64,000 nucleotides of DNA from Russula earlei (GCA_025769875.1 JAGFNK010000032.1:1-64000), one strand, 5' to 3'. Numbered from the stretch's first letter, positions 48,578 to 59,941 are shown. Program-made: numbers and translations. The notes: generated by a model not told the origin, from the sequence alone.

Positions 48578-50091
48578 ATGGTCTCCCCACTCGACGTGCA
48601 GCGCCTTTTCCTTCAGGCAGTGATTTCCCGTAAGGTCCTCTCAGCTGACCTAGCGAAAGTCCTATGGAAACAATGTATCGAAGCTGTCAACGGTCTCGTT
48701 CTTTACCCTACCCTTATCCGTCTTGGATTTCCAATGCTCACGGCAGAATAACATAACAGCGGCGGACGATACCCTCCGAATAAATGCGAATGGGGCGGAC
48801 GGGTGGAGCGAGTTCTTGGCCGGCCTCAACAAATCACTCGACCCTCTCGACCTGGAGCTCTCCCGTATACGCAATGAGGTAACGGGAAAGGAGATGTACG
48901 CCCTGGTAAACACCCCGCCGTCCACCTGTCGAGTCGAACTTGGGTGGGTTAAAAGTGGGGGTTTACGATCTCTTAGGTCAACCGCAAGGACGATGAGATT
49001 GCCCGTATCGCGAGCGACTATTCGCCGCTCGAGATCTCCTACTTCAGAGCACTGGTTTGTACCCATACCCCTTTCCCGCCCGCCCGCGAGCTTTCGTGCC
49101 CACCCGTCGCTTCCAGGTCGAACAGATCATGCTTGCTCCAAATAGTTCATACTCCATCTCCTCCCTGGCCGCGCTTCGCGAGGTAAACTCACTGAGTTCG
49201 CCAATGACCAAGACGCAAGCCGAGAGCACGTTAGCCAGCTTCGTCGCAAAGGGCTGGCTACTAAAGAGCAAGTGCGTCTCGCCTGCGCGCACCCCCCCCC
49301 CCCCCCCCCAATCCCCCATTCGATGGGCGATGTGTCTGACTGAACTGACTGAACGGCCAAACCCGTGACCGCCACAGAAAGGGCCGTTTCTCCTTGTCCC
49401 CGCGCGCCTTGCTCGAGCTGCAGCCCTATCTCAAGTCCACATATCCAGAGGAGCTTCTGGAGTGCACCATCTGCTTCGAGGTCAGTCAGTCACCCACGCC
49501 GAACCCACGCTTCCGCTCTCACACCTCGTCGTACGCCCCACAACCTCGACGCCGCACGGCATTAAAATAACGATTAAGATCCTTACGCGCGGCCACGCGT
49601 GCCCCAGGGCCAACTGCCGAGTGCGCATGCACGACGCGTGCTACGACGCGTACCGCCGGTCCAACGGCAAGTGCCCGGTCTGCGGCGAGGACTGGGGGAG
49701 AGTCGGGAGCGACGCGGTCGTGCCCATCGGCGAGGCGGCCGCGCCCAAGGACGATTGGCCACGCCGGACGCGAAGAACCGCGACGACGGAAAGCGAGGAC
49801 GAGGATAAAGGACGCGACGCGGGCGGCGATGGCGACGACGACGACGCGCCCATTCCGGACCGCGCTGAGGCCGAATCTTCTCAAGCTCCGGCAGCGCGTC
49901 GCAACCAACGGCGCGCAGCCGCACGCACTAGGTAGGGCGTGGTTGGGGGCAACCCGTCGTGCGCGAAACTATCTCTCCCATATCTGACAACCGAAATTTT
50001 CTCTTTCCCCAGTACCCCTCATACCGGAACGGACGTCGACAAAGACGAGAAGCCACGAACACAGAGACGAGGAAAGGGTCGGCGTGGTTGA
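48578..50091 (+). CDS. NSE1: Nse1, SMC5/6-complex RING-type ubiquitin ligase subunit
   Basis: Nse1 is part of the Smc5/6 complex for recombinational repair. It starts MVSPLDVQRLFLQAVI. The winged-helix core has KEMYALVNRKDDEIARIASD, SPLEISYFRALVEQIM, MTKTQAESTLASFVAKGWL and GRFSLSPRALLELQPYL. The C-terminal NH-RING follows: ECTICFE, GHACPRANCRVRMHDACYD and NGKCPVCGEDW. The tail is acidic (DGDDDDAP) then basic. A GTAGGG donor near 49,934 and a TTTCCCCAG acceptor add a last exon ending RRGKGRRG, with the stop at 50,089-50,091; ignoring this intron would stop at 49,935. One intron holds 18 consecutive C. About 410 residues, longer than the usual 300 because of the tail. Confidence 0.85.
49292..49309 (+). 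repeat. Poly-C tract (18 C) in an NSE1 intron
   Basis: Eighteen uninterrupted C residues lie near the 5' end of an intron of NSE1. A second long C run lies in the preceding gene (CHO1, about 47,969-47,984, broken by one A), and a 12-G run lies at 50,620-50,631. Confidence 0.9.
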
Positions 50092-50177
50092 CTTGTCGAT
50101 CGCATGGCCCCCTCCCTGAGCAAACACAGCCATCTATGTATCTCATGATGGGATGATTAACGTATATATTCTACCCA

Positions 50178-53100
50178 GTGGATAATATATCAGATTTGTC
50201 CTTCCCGGATGTTGACGTTGACGTGGCGACCTTGCCGTCCTCTCCCCTGTCCCACCGCCTCGTGAAACCGAACCGGTCCTTGCCCCATACCTGTTTCTTT
50301 CGTTTCCGGCCCTCTCCAAATTCATCATTCCATCTGCGGAGGTCGGCCAGCGTTCCCAGGGACTCAGATGCGGAGGGTGTTATCTCTTTGAGGGCCTTCG
50401 CGAAATTACGAGGTCGAAGGACACGCTTCTGTGTAGCCAGGACAGTCGAGTCGTCCAACGACTGCGTCACCGCGCCATCCCCGTCTGCGTGGCTCGTCCG
50501 CAATGTGTCTTGGGGGGGTTCAACGACCCAAGGCACGGAGACGTTCTCCTTGACTGCGTCTAGTGCCGCCGACACGCAGACATCTAAAAGCCAAATAAAA
50601 AAAAAATAAAAAAAAAAAAGGGGGGGGGGGGCGTTAATGTTTGCAGGGCCCAACCATAAATCAGAGGGACGACCCACGCTTCAGATCAGACCCAGAAAAG
50701 GTAGGGGTATCCCGGGCAAGAGCTTTCAGATCGACTTCCGGAGATAAAACTTCCTCCCGGAGGAGAATCTTCAGTATTTCTGGAGACGGATCAGAACGGA
50801 AGGAATAGGGACGGCGCCACACAAAGCGTCGTCACGAACCTTCGCGCTCGCGCTCTCCGGGAAGGTCGACCAGAAGCCTCCGTGGGAGCCGTCTCAAGAC
50901 GGCATCGTCGAGGTCGAAAGGCCGGTTGGTCGCGCCGATGACAATGACGTTATCGGTGTTTGAAGTCTTCAGGCCGTCCATTTCCTGCATGAATTCCGTG
51001 ATGACACCGCGGTGGACGAACCCGCCCGCGGTATCGCGCGAGGACGACCGAGCACCAAAGAGGGCGTCGATCTCGTCGATGAAAACGACACAAGGGGCCA
51101 GCCTTCTGGCCAAGGAGAACACCGAGCGAACTAGTTTCTCTCCCTCCCCCACGTACTTTCGAAGAAACCTCAAGGTGAGACGCGCGTATTCCAACGGAGG
51201 TCATAAGCTACGAACCATGTCCATAACGTCCGAAGGAGAGATCGCAAGCATGCGACATCCCGCCTCCTTTGCGAGCGCTCGGACGACCAGAGTTTTCCCT
51301 GTGCCAGGAGGCCCGAATAACAGGCAGCCCGTCATGCTGTGTTCCTTCAAGATGCCTTGCTGAAAGGCTGTCGGGTGCAACAACGGCAACGACACAATAG
51401 TCCGCACAGAGTCAATCGTATGTGCGGGAAGATGGACATGCGAAAATGTCGTAGGCATTGAGACTGTTTGACATCCTCAGTAAAGAATGGGAGTGACAGT
51501 CTCGCCCTTGCGAACTCACCAGAATCTACTATACATCCTAGAAGCCTCTGCTCATGGGAGTCCAAGTACGGATCGTGTTTCACCGCCTCGATAATGTTGT
51601 CCACGTGTCTCTCTCTTTCGTTATCCCGATCCCTGTCTTGTTGATCCTCCCCGGAAAGTCGGTTAGAGGATTGCTGTATCCACGCTTTTCTGAAATCGAG
51701 CGAGGCTCGGTGATCGGCCCACGCGCCACAGACATGGACCCATGGAACGGAGATTGACGAGAGCGAAGACCTGACTGTCTCTGGCGAAGACGACGAAATA
51801 GCACGGCCAACGGACTGGTCACCAATCTGTTTCACCGCTGTCCAGGTTTCTATTTTGTTCCCCCAATCATCCCACATCTTAGCCCCGTTCACCGAGCCTC
51901 CTGGTCTAGCATGCTCAGAGGAGGCCACAGACTCTGGGTATGCAGAGAAAACAGACGCCGCGCCACGCGGCTCCAGTTGCCCTCCGACCGTTCCGATCGC
52001 CATGCGCATCGTTAATTCGTTGATCTCTCTCCGACGGCCCATTCTAGAAGCCTTCTCGTGAGACAGTGACCGAGAGGTAGGGACCAGTATCGAGACGCGC
52101 AGAAAGCCCGAACTAATCGGTGTGTTCGGATTTGCGAGATGCAGACGAGGTCGCCGTCCACCGAAAAATGGACCAAAGAACGAATTGATGGGATTTCCTC
52201 CTCCACCAGGCCCACCGACAACCACGACGTCGGAAAGACCTGGAGAACTCGGCTCGTCCTCGACAGGCGGCCCTGTTAAAAGCTTGGGAAACTCAGATTG
52301 GAGGGCGTGGTCTCCGCGCTCCCATTTCCTTAGGCGTTCTCGCAGGCGCCGCTCTCGAACTTTCTCGGAGTGGTCCTCTTCACCCCAGTCGGACTTCCCA
52401 GGTTTCGACGTTGCGGCACCTGGAGTTGCTTGGCCACTGCGATTTGTCAAAAGGTTCATCAGGCTCTGGGGACCAGGCGCCGTCGGGGGAGTTGAAGACT
52501 GTGGGAAGATGGAAGGGGTGATGCCAAATACTATCACTGTTGGATTCGCTACGGGTGACGATGTGCGTGCCAAGGCACCTTGACGGCGCTGGCGGACAGC
52601 AGAGAGCAGAGCTGGATGCAAAGAAGGCCACGACGACGAGAGGGTTCCGAAGTCGCGAATGTATATTAGACGCGGCCTTGAAGTGACGTCGGGGGTTCCT
52701 GCGTCGTTGCGAGTCTGTACGTTGATACAAGTGTCGAAGAATGACTTGGCTTTCGCCACGCTCCCATTTGATGGGCCGTTCCCAGACATTCGAGGTGCCC
52801 GTTGTGGTACTACAACCTGGAACGTCATATGAGCAGGAGAAGCGGGACCAAACTCGTCGTCGTCGTCGTCGTCATCGCGTGCCGCGGCCGATCGGGTGAA
52901 GGAAGGCGTAGTTTGAATAGAAAAATGCAGCGGATTCTGAGGAAGTTCGATGAGGGACGCGGCTAGAGGGAGACAAAAGGGTGAGTGCTGGAATACAGAG
53001 GATTCTGGATCGCAGGACGCAACTCACCTTGCCCAAAGTGACCCCATTCCCCAGCTGCCATGTGTACCGCATCCAGCACGACCACGTCTGAGCCTGTCTT

Positions 53101-53633
53101 GCGAGCGAGCTCACGCACGGTATCATCGATGACATAGTTTCCGCCTTCGATTGGGCAATAGAGGGCAAGGGTCGGCTCCATGGGTGGACCGCTTGGAGTG
53201 GAATACGTAGCTTTATACTGCGTCTGCGGGTGCAGAGAGATGTACACGTTGTTCAAAACCTCCTCGAGCACCTCTGGCGGTGGGAGAGCGGAGGATTCAG
53301 ATTCAGACAAAGATTGGTTCGTCCAGAAAAAGTCCTGTTCGTTGGGGGGTTGTAGTGCCGGCGGCGTGGCATTAATTCATTTTTGTTATCGGAGGCAGTG
53401 GGCTCTCTGGAGGGAGGATTGGGCCTGTTGGGGGATGGCGTCGGGCCAGCCTCGGATGACTTGGGTGAGGACGTGGACGCTCGTCGGGCGATGCGAGTGA
53501 GGCGAGAAGGTGTTGGGTGTTGGTCATTCCTCGGATAACGCGCAGGACCGGAATAGGAGAGAAGAGCACGGTTTGAGAGGGTGGATGCCCTGGTGTAGAG
53601 ACGCGTTCTACGAACGAGGATGTGAGAACGCAT
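50178..53633 (-). CDS. AAA ATPase, probably mitochondrial, Msp1/ATAD1-like core
   Basis: A single AAA module sits near the C-terminal end: Walker [41 protein letters not shown], Walker [19 protein letters not shown], sensor [25 protein letters not shown], the lid [20 protein letters not shown] and a Lys/Arg-rich tail. Before it lies a region of about 700 residues with charged stretches and a Gly/Pro-rich segment ([12 protein letters not shown]). The first exon starts [19 protein letters not shown], Arg-rich with no acidic residues, which looks like a mitochondrial presequence. The Msp1-like pore and lid are my basis for the name; the long N-terminal region is not typical of Msp1. The junction between exon 1 and the region [12 protein letters not shown] could not be resolved by eye. 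Confidence 0.72.
50620..50631 (-). repeat. G12 next to A-rich run (poly-C/T tract of an intron)
   Basis: On the coding strand this is a run of 12 C followed by long T runs just before the TTTTAG acceptor of the last intron of the AAA ATPase gene. It forms an extreme pyrimidine tract. Confidence 0.85.
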
Positions 53634-53684
53634 TCAAGACTGAGCGATATGTAACAAGCGTGTGACTTGCATCACTTGCACTGG

Positions 53685-54218
53685 ATGGTCATCCTCCGTG
53701 CTTTCTTTCCCTTCCTCACTCGAGGCTACGCGACCCGCCTTCCTCAAAAGCCCCCAATTCGGCACCCAGACCCCCTTTCGAATGCGGTCACCACATCGCT
53801 CCCTGAACACTTGACATTCATTCATCGCCCACCACCTTCCCCTCCTACACCGTTTTCCCTCACAGTCAATCCATCCTCTCCCCTATTGCGTACCGAACCC
53901 CCAGCGCAGTCAACTATTCTCGACCTGCCCCCCCCACTCAAGAAGCCCGCGTTGACACATCCACGCTTATCGGAGGAGGCGATTGCGGAGATGCGACGGC
54001 TGAGGACGGAGAACCCATCGTTCTACACATGCAGGAAGCTCGCGGACAGCTTTGGATGCTCTCCCTCGTTTGTGAGCTATATTGCACCCCTGAAGCCCTC
54101 TCAGCAGCGTGCAGCGTTGGCGAAGCGTGATCGCGAACACGAGAAGGCCCGGGCGCGATGGGGAGAGAAGGCGTCGCTCATCCGGGAGATTCGTAGGAAG
54201 AGGAAGGAATTTTGGTGA
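53685..54218 (+). CDS. MRPL20: Mitochondrial ribosomal protein MRP-L20 (mL58)
   Basis: A single-exon frame of 177 residues. The start is placed at ATG 53685 because it gives MVILRAFFPFLTRGYATRLP, a mitochondrial leader of the MRP-L20 family; the longer frame has no ATG. The conserved segments are PLSNAVTTSLPEHLTFIHRP, LTVNPSSPLLR and AEMRRLRTENPSFYTCRKLA, then FGCSPSFVSYIAPL. The C-terminus is strongly basic (REIRRKRKEFW), as in large-subunit proteins. It acts in the mitochondrial large ribosomal subunit. Its start codon lies 51 bp from the start of the divergent, probably mitochondrial AAA ATPase gene. Confidence 0.85.
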   Translation: MVILRAFFPFLTRGYATRLPQKPPIRHPDPLSNAVTTSLPEHLTFIHRPPPSPPTPFSLTVNPSSPLLRTEPPAQSTILDLPPPLKKPALTHPRLSEEAIAEMRRLRTENPSFYTCRKLADSFGCSPSFVSYIAPLKPSQQRAALAKRDREHEKARARWGEKASLIREIRRKRKEFW

Positions 54219-54484
54219 CGGTTGTGGGTGCACGGTGTTTGACACACAGCAAGCTGTGAATGACCGGGCTCATCTCATCCGGACTCGGTTCTAGTAGGTT
54301 GTTGTATCCTAAATCTACGCAATCTCAGTGTCGGATGCTTTTTTGGTCAACTGCGAGCTTGAGTCACGCCAAAAACGCGGTCACGCCGTCAACAAAAGTG
54401 GAATAGCATAAGTGATTGAGTCGATGAACAATAACGTAGAGTGCATTTAGTGAACAGATGAATTGTAGTCTATTTAAACGAGTC

Positions 54485-55480
54485 TCATATCGTCTTGACC
54501 TTCGGACTCGCCTCCCGTGCCTTTGCCCGCTCTGCGAGATCGACCCCGACAAGGATCTTTGACGCCTTCCAGAGCTGCACAAAGTTGATGACGTTCTTCG
54601 CTAAAAAAACCCAGAACGATACGAGAGCGATGGCCTCCGGCCACGTCAGACTTGTAAGTGATGGGTGTGTGAGTCCAATAGGCGTCTTCACCCATTTCAT
54701 GAGATATAACGAGACGAAGAACAGCTCGTTTCCCGCGCACATCAAAAAGAGCGTCCGCTGCGCCATTCGTGTGAGCGGGCGGAAATGCAGGGCTATTGAG
54801 ACCTCACCGAGTCATTGTAGTAGTACCACAAGATTCTGCTAACGTCGCTTGTGACCAACTTATGGCTCCGCGATCCGGTGACGAGGGAGCTAAACGCGTT
54901 ACCGTCTCAGCCCATCCGATAAGAAGAGTAAACTCATGGGCACTTGCCTGTACATGTGCATGTAGTGGCTCGCGAAATCAAGGGAGATCAAAAATTGAAA
55001 AAATAGAGCGTAGGTTGGGTACGCTGACGACAGGTAACATAGTAGACAGGAGGTGGTGCACCTCAAACAACCCATCAATTCGCAACGAAGAGGTGGAGAT
55101 ATGTATCATACCTGTCTGTCACCATGTCCTAAGACAGCACCGAACTTGGAAGTCTGACCGAGAGCTCTTGCAGCTTGTCCGTCCACGGCATCCAGCAAAC
55201 AGGACACGCAATAGAGCACCGTGCAGTACTTTGGGTGATAGCTCATGTAGTGTAGAGCCAGACCTGCGAGGATGATTCGACTGTAGCCTGAATGACCGTT
55301 GAGTGATGCGAGAATGGACTCATAGTCAGTTGAAGAGTTCTACTGACCGATCAGGTTTGGTACGAAGAGAAATACGTTTTCAGAGTACGATTGTTGAGTG
55401 GCCAGATCAACGGCATACTTTGAGTCTACGACCTCGACAGAACCGCCTTTGCGACGGTGGGCAGGGTTTTTAGAAGCCAT
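54485..55480 (-). CDS. PIS1: Phosphatidylinositol synthase
   Basis: The enzyme makes phosphatidylinositol from CDP-diacylglycerol and inositol at the ER. It starts MASKNPAHRRKGGSVEVV. After SENVFLFVPNLIG and YSRIILAGLALHYMSYHP, the CDP-alcohol phosphotransferase signature is complete: DAVDGQAARALGQTSKFGAV then LDMVTDR. Further segments include ALFFQFLISLDFASHYMHMY and LMCAGNELFFVSLYLM. The C-terminus has FWVFLAKNVINFVQLWKASK and a charged end with KAREASPKVKTI. The combination of LDAVDGQAARALGQTSKFG and CAGNELF distinguishes it from other CDP-alcohol enzymes. About 245 residues over several introns. It lies 6.1 kb from CHO1, the only other member of this enzyme superfamily in the window. Confidence 0.9.
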
Positions 55481-55815
55481 AGGAATGGGGCGAGGATATG
55501 CTGGCGAGGGGACCCTTATCTGTACGAGTGCGGTGACCTTGCCTGTGTCCGCCACGACCGTGTTCGCGTCCGAAATGTAATGGTTTCTCGTGCCGTGTGC
55601 CGGCGGCAAATCCACTCTTTGCCACTTAACGCCCACCCTCACTCGAGCACAAACTTATATTGTAAGCGAATCAAGTGCGAATGAGACAAACATATTAGGT
55701 GGAATGCGCACAAATACGCTTGCAGCGCGTAGGTAGAGGCCTAAATCATGAACATCGTAATCCATGATGGAAAACAATCCAAGTCCAAACGAAAGAAGAA
55801 AGAAAAAAAGGCCAA
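55481..55815. other. Intergenic region between PIS1 start and SSO1 stop
   Basis: Both flanking genes are on the minus strand. It contains the PIS1 promoter and the SSO1 3' flank. No distinct motif is recognised. Confidence 0.5.
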
Positions 55816-57117
55816 CTAATGATTTCCCTTTCCGACTGTGAGTCCAACTGCAATGCCAACAGCGGCCAAGACAAGGAGAAATATGAAAAAACAGAACCAA
55901 CGCTTTCGGCGAGCTGATCTGGCATGAACGACAGCTTTTTCGGTTTGTCCGAGGCTGTCTCTCCAGTTAGAGAAGAGCGGGAGCAGAAACGTGTGACGGA
56001 CCCGGCTTCTGTATCTTTATTAACTTGAATTGCGGAATCCTCAATAGCCTTGATCGTGTCGTCTTGTTGAGCGATCATGACATCCAACTGCACAAATCGT
56101 GAGTGAAGAATCTTGAGAGGGAGGTCCGGGCGAAGATCCTCACATCACTGAACATCTGGGCCAGCTCAGCGAGCGTACGGTCAATTTTCCGGATGTCCTC
56201 ATGCCGTTCTTGGACCTCGCGATATGCGACACGGGACTCCCCATAACGAGTGGAAGATGTAAGCTACAGCGCTCGCTGAGTGACCGACCGGTATAGGAAG
56301 ACGTCGGACGCACTGCCTGAGCAAAGATCTGACCACCCGCTCCTTGGTCACTCTGAACAACAGCGGCAACTTCTTCCGGAGTGGCATCGGGTTTTACTGG
56401 TGGTACAGAATAGATTGAGACAAGCAAAGCGGTCTGCGAAACAGACGCCCACCAATTTTGAACTGTCGCTCAACCCGCTGACGGTACCGTGCACGATACT
56501 GCTGCTCCGCCTGCTGATAGTTCTGTAAAGCTTCGATGAACTTTGACCGGACAAGGGAGATCTGATGTCGGACAGTTGAGCGAATTCATTGCCACGTCTC
56601 AGGGGTAATCCAACTTGCCTGGTTCTTTCGTATCCTCGGATCTTGCCCTTGCGGGACCGGCTCCATCTCCAAATCTTGAATCTGTTTCTTGATTTCATTG
56701 CTCAATGCTCTCGTCTCTGCGACGAGTTCGTCAAGGGCGGTGGCAAGTTGTTGAGAAAGCGCATCGTCCGTATTATTCAACGACCGGGAGTGCAGGTCGG
56801 AAACCCTCGACACATTTGCGTCGAATCGTCGTAGCTCGTCTTGTATGCTGGATATCTTCAGAAAAAAGGTAAGAAATCGGTTCGGTGGATGATTTGTCCG
56901 GTGCGGACCTGATTGTGGAATCTCGTCATCCCGTCCTCCCCATTCGTAATTCGGTCTTGGGTCCGAAGACCAGCCATCTCGTATTCACCGGTGGCATTGG
57001 CAGAACTCTGCGGAGCACCTTGTCTCTGGGCCTGCGAGTGGAAATTTTATGATTCAATATGTCATCGGACCAGATGGAGTGGCCCACCCGCATCGCAGCA
57101 AGCCGATCACGAGCCAT
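55816..57117 (-). CDS. SSO1: Plasma-membrane syntaxin Sso1
   Basis: A Qa-SNARE for exocytosis. It starts MARDRLAAMR at 57117. The N-terminal Habc-type helices include ISSIQDELRRFDANVSRVSD, LVAETRALSNEIKKQIQDLE and VRSKFIEALQNYQQAEQQYR. PDATPEEVAAVVQSDQG leads to the SNARE motif with REVQERHEDIRKIDRTLAEL, MFSDLDVMIAQQDDTIKAIE and the central Gln. A basic hinge ARRKRW and a C-terminal membrane segment FCFFIFLLVLAAVGIAVGL end in TVGKGNH. The order and the short luminal tail match the Sso/syntaxin-1 branch more than Pep12. About 330 residues, several short introns. It shares a 460-bp divergent promoter with the asparagine synthetase gene. Confidence 0.88.
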
Positions 57118-57577
57118 TGCGTCGAGTCACAGGGCTTAGGAAGTGGCAATCGTTCCCACAGTACGCACCACGGCCTCTTATGTGAACAAAAGATGACCAG
57201 GGGAAAGGAAAGAACGGCTAGGCGGAGTGGAACTGCGGACGGAACCAAGCAACGAAAAGGGAAGGAGGGCGGTCGACGTGTGAATATCAACCAGCGTTAG
57301 CGCAGGCGGCGGGCAAGCGGTGTCTGTCAGGCGATCCTCCGTGCCTCTCGCCATGCCCCACTCAGCACTCCAATTGTGCATTGGTTGATTCGTACACCAC
57401 GACGGACGACAAATTGCGCCTTGCTTGATGATCGATTACTCCATCTTATCCTGAAAAAGATACATCAGTCTCTCTCACGCGGCATCGCATCCGAAATTTT
57501 ATAGCGGGCACTGGCCATCTATTTAATCCTCATCACATAGACCTACCTACCCATACGTTCACCTCCACGAGCGAATA
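57118..57577. other. Divergent promoter region SSO1 / ASN
   Basis: These 460 bp separate the SSO1 and ASN start codons. A TATTTAA box lies 52 bp before the ASN ATG. A GTGACTCG motif on the minus strand near 57,123-57,130, matching most of a Gcn4/CPC1 site, lies close to the SSO1 start and is too weak to call. Confidence 0.45.
57520..57526 (+). promoter_or_regulatory. TATA-like box of the asparagine synthetase gene
   Basis: TATTTAA lies 52 bp upstream of ATG 57578. Its position suits a short leader. The assignment is by position and similarity only. Confidence 0.4.
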
Positions 57578-59941
57578 ATGTGTGGCATATTCGCCGCCCA
57601 TAATATCCAGAACCCTGCCTCTGACAGGACTAGATTTATCGCTCTCTCCAAGAAGCAGCGCCACCGCGGTCCTGACTGGTCCGGGTGCTACGTTGGTCAG
57701 CGCACGGTACTCGTCCACGAGCGCCTCGCAATCGTCGGTGTTGGTGCGTATATTCACGTCCCACGTAGACGTTGTCCCGACAGATGACTTTGTTTTCAAG
57801 ATACCGGCGCCCAGCCACTCACGAGCGAGGACGGGAAGGTCATCCTCGCCGTTAATGGCGAAATTTACAATTACGTCAACCTGCAGGCCGAGGTTGACCG
57901 AAGCTATAAGTTCAAGACCCACTCTGATTGCGAAGTTATCATCCCTCTCGTGCGTACAGTGTATATCTTTGTCTCTATCCGCCCCTCATTGATCTGGATT
58001 AGTACCGGAAATATGACAAGGACCTTTGCCCTCTACTCGATGGGATGTTTTCTTTTGTGTTGCTCGACGAGTCTCTCGACCCTCCGAGGGTCATAGCTGC
58101 CCGGGACCCTGTCGGAATCACCACTCTCTATCAAGGCTGGTCTTCAGGCCGTCCCGGGGCCGTGTTCTTTGCGTCCGAGCTCAAGTGTCTAGTCGAAGAG
58201 TGTGACAAGATCATCGCGTTTCCTCCCGGGCACGTCTATGACAGTCGCGACGATTCTCTGACTCGCTACTACAAACCCTCATGGTGGGACGGCGACGCTA
58301 ACAACTCGGACGCCCCGATAGCTTCCACAGTGGCCGACCTAAAGCTGATTAGAGAGACCCTCGAGGCTGCCGTGAAGAAGCGGTTGATGGCTGAGGTTCC
58401 TTATGGTGTTCTTCTCAGTGGTGGTTTGGATAGCAGCATCATCGCAGCCGTCGCGGCCAGAGAAACGGAGAGGGTCGCTCAGGCCCAGTTCGAGGCCATG
58501 CAGAAGCGGCTCGCTCAACAAAACGGGGCTACAAACGGGGCTGCTCAAAACGGGGCTTACTCCTTAACGCCTCCTTTGGGACCTCAACCAAGCCCGACAC
58601 CAAGCCCGACCGACGGTGGGGAATATCCCTACCCACCGTTTTCTCCACCATCTCTGAGACACACCCTTTTCTCCGCGCAGATTCCAATCCCTTTTGGCCG
58701 CGGCTCCATTCATTTTCGATCGGCCTGGAGCATTCACCCGACCTCCTCGCCGCACGGAAAGCAGCCCGTTATTTGGGCACGGTACACCATGAATACGTAT
58801 TCACCGTTCAGGAAGGCCTGGACGCCGTTCCAGATGTAATATATCATCTAGAAACCTATGACGTGACGACCGTGAGAGCGAGCACTCCGATGTACCTCCT
58901 CAGTCGCAAGATCAAGTCCATGGGCGTCAAGATGGTCTTGAGCGGCGAGGGAAGCGACGAGATATTTGGGGGTGAACTGTTCTATCATCTCCGTCTCCCT
59001 GAAGCTAAACCCGTGCTTATTGGCAGGATACCTCTATTTCCACGCCGCACCCGATGCTCGTTCATTCCACCAGGAATGCATTCGCAGAGTGAAGAATCTG
59101 CATACGGCAGATTGCCTCCGGGCCAATAAGTGTGTATCGCCACGACTCGATCTCACCCTCGTTCCTTTCTGACCCTACGAAACGAAACGAAAAGATCTAC
59201 GATGGCCTGGGGTCTCGAAGCGCGCGTTCCCTTCCTGGACAAGGCATTCTTGGAGGTCGCGATGAACGTCAGGGCCGAGGACAAGATGTTCAACAAAGGC
59301 GCCTCTCAAGAGCTCGACGAGGACGGTCGCCCGAGGATGGAGAAGTACGTGCTTCGTAAAGCCTTCGACGTGGCGCCCGACGGCAAGGTCTGTCGTTGGA
59401 AATGCGCTTGTGGTCTGGCCCGTGCTCACCATTCCTCCCGTTCTCTAGCCTTACCTTCCTCGCTCGATTTTGTGGAGGCAGAAGGAGCAGTTCTCAGACG
59501 GCGTTGGCTACTCCTGGATAGATGGGTGCGACCGCCGGTCATACCCTTATTGTGCACCCTCGTGGCTCACCAAAGAGGTCGTCCTAGGTTGAAAGATCAC
59601 GCCGAACGCACCGTCTCGGACGACATGTTTGAGAATCGGTCTGGGCGCTGGCCAGTGGACACGCCAGACACCAAGGAGGCTTATTACATCCGTGATCTGT
59701 TTGACAGTGAGACTGCTCAAGCTGCCCTTCTGCGCGCGTGTTGACCCCATTCTCTCTCACTCACAGGTTTGTTCGTCTCGGAAGCCGCAGCGAAGACAGC
59801 CGTTCGGTGCGCCTAGCCGTTTTTTTAGTCATTTCGCTTTTCCTAATTGTGCAATCCAGTTGGATTCCACGCGGAGACTGGGGCTGTGCAGCAGATCCGA
59901 GTGGCAGAAGTGTCAGCATCCACAATGCGGCGTACGAGTGA
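57578..59941 (+). CDS. ASN1: Asparagine synthetase (glutamine-hydrolysing)
   Basis: It converts aspartate, glutamine and ATP to asparagine. The start [11 protein letters not shown] exposes the catalytic Cys after Met removal; [19 protein letters not shown] and NGEIYNY belong to the glutaminase domain. The synthetase domain has [20 protein letters not shown] (the PP-loop), [49 protein letters not shown] and [16 protein letters not shown]. After the PP-loop an Ala/Gln/Asn- and Pro-rich insert (about 40 residues) precedes an intron at about 58,616-58,679, which joins SPTD to DSNPFWPRL. It ends [18 protein letters not shown] then [10 protein letters not shown]. About 620 residues, all key motifs present. 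Confidence 0.92.

Noticed and set aside
49641..49924. Overlapping minus-strand frames opposite the NSE1 tail
   Set aside because: They come from GC-rich coding sequence for the acidic/Arg-rich tail. The plus strand has the RING motif in frame, and the minus frames have no domain.
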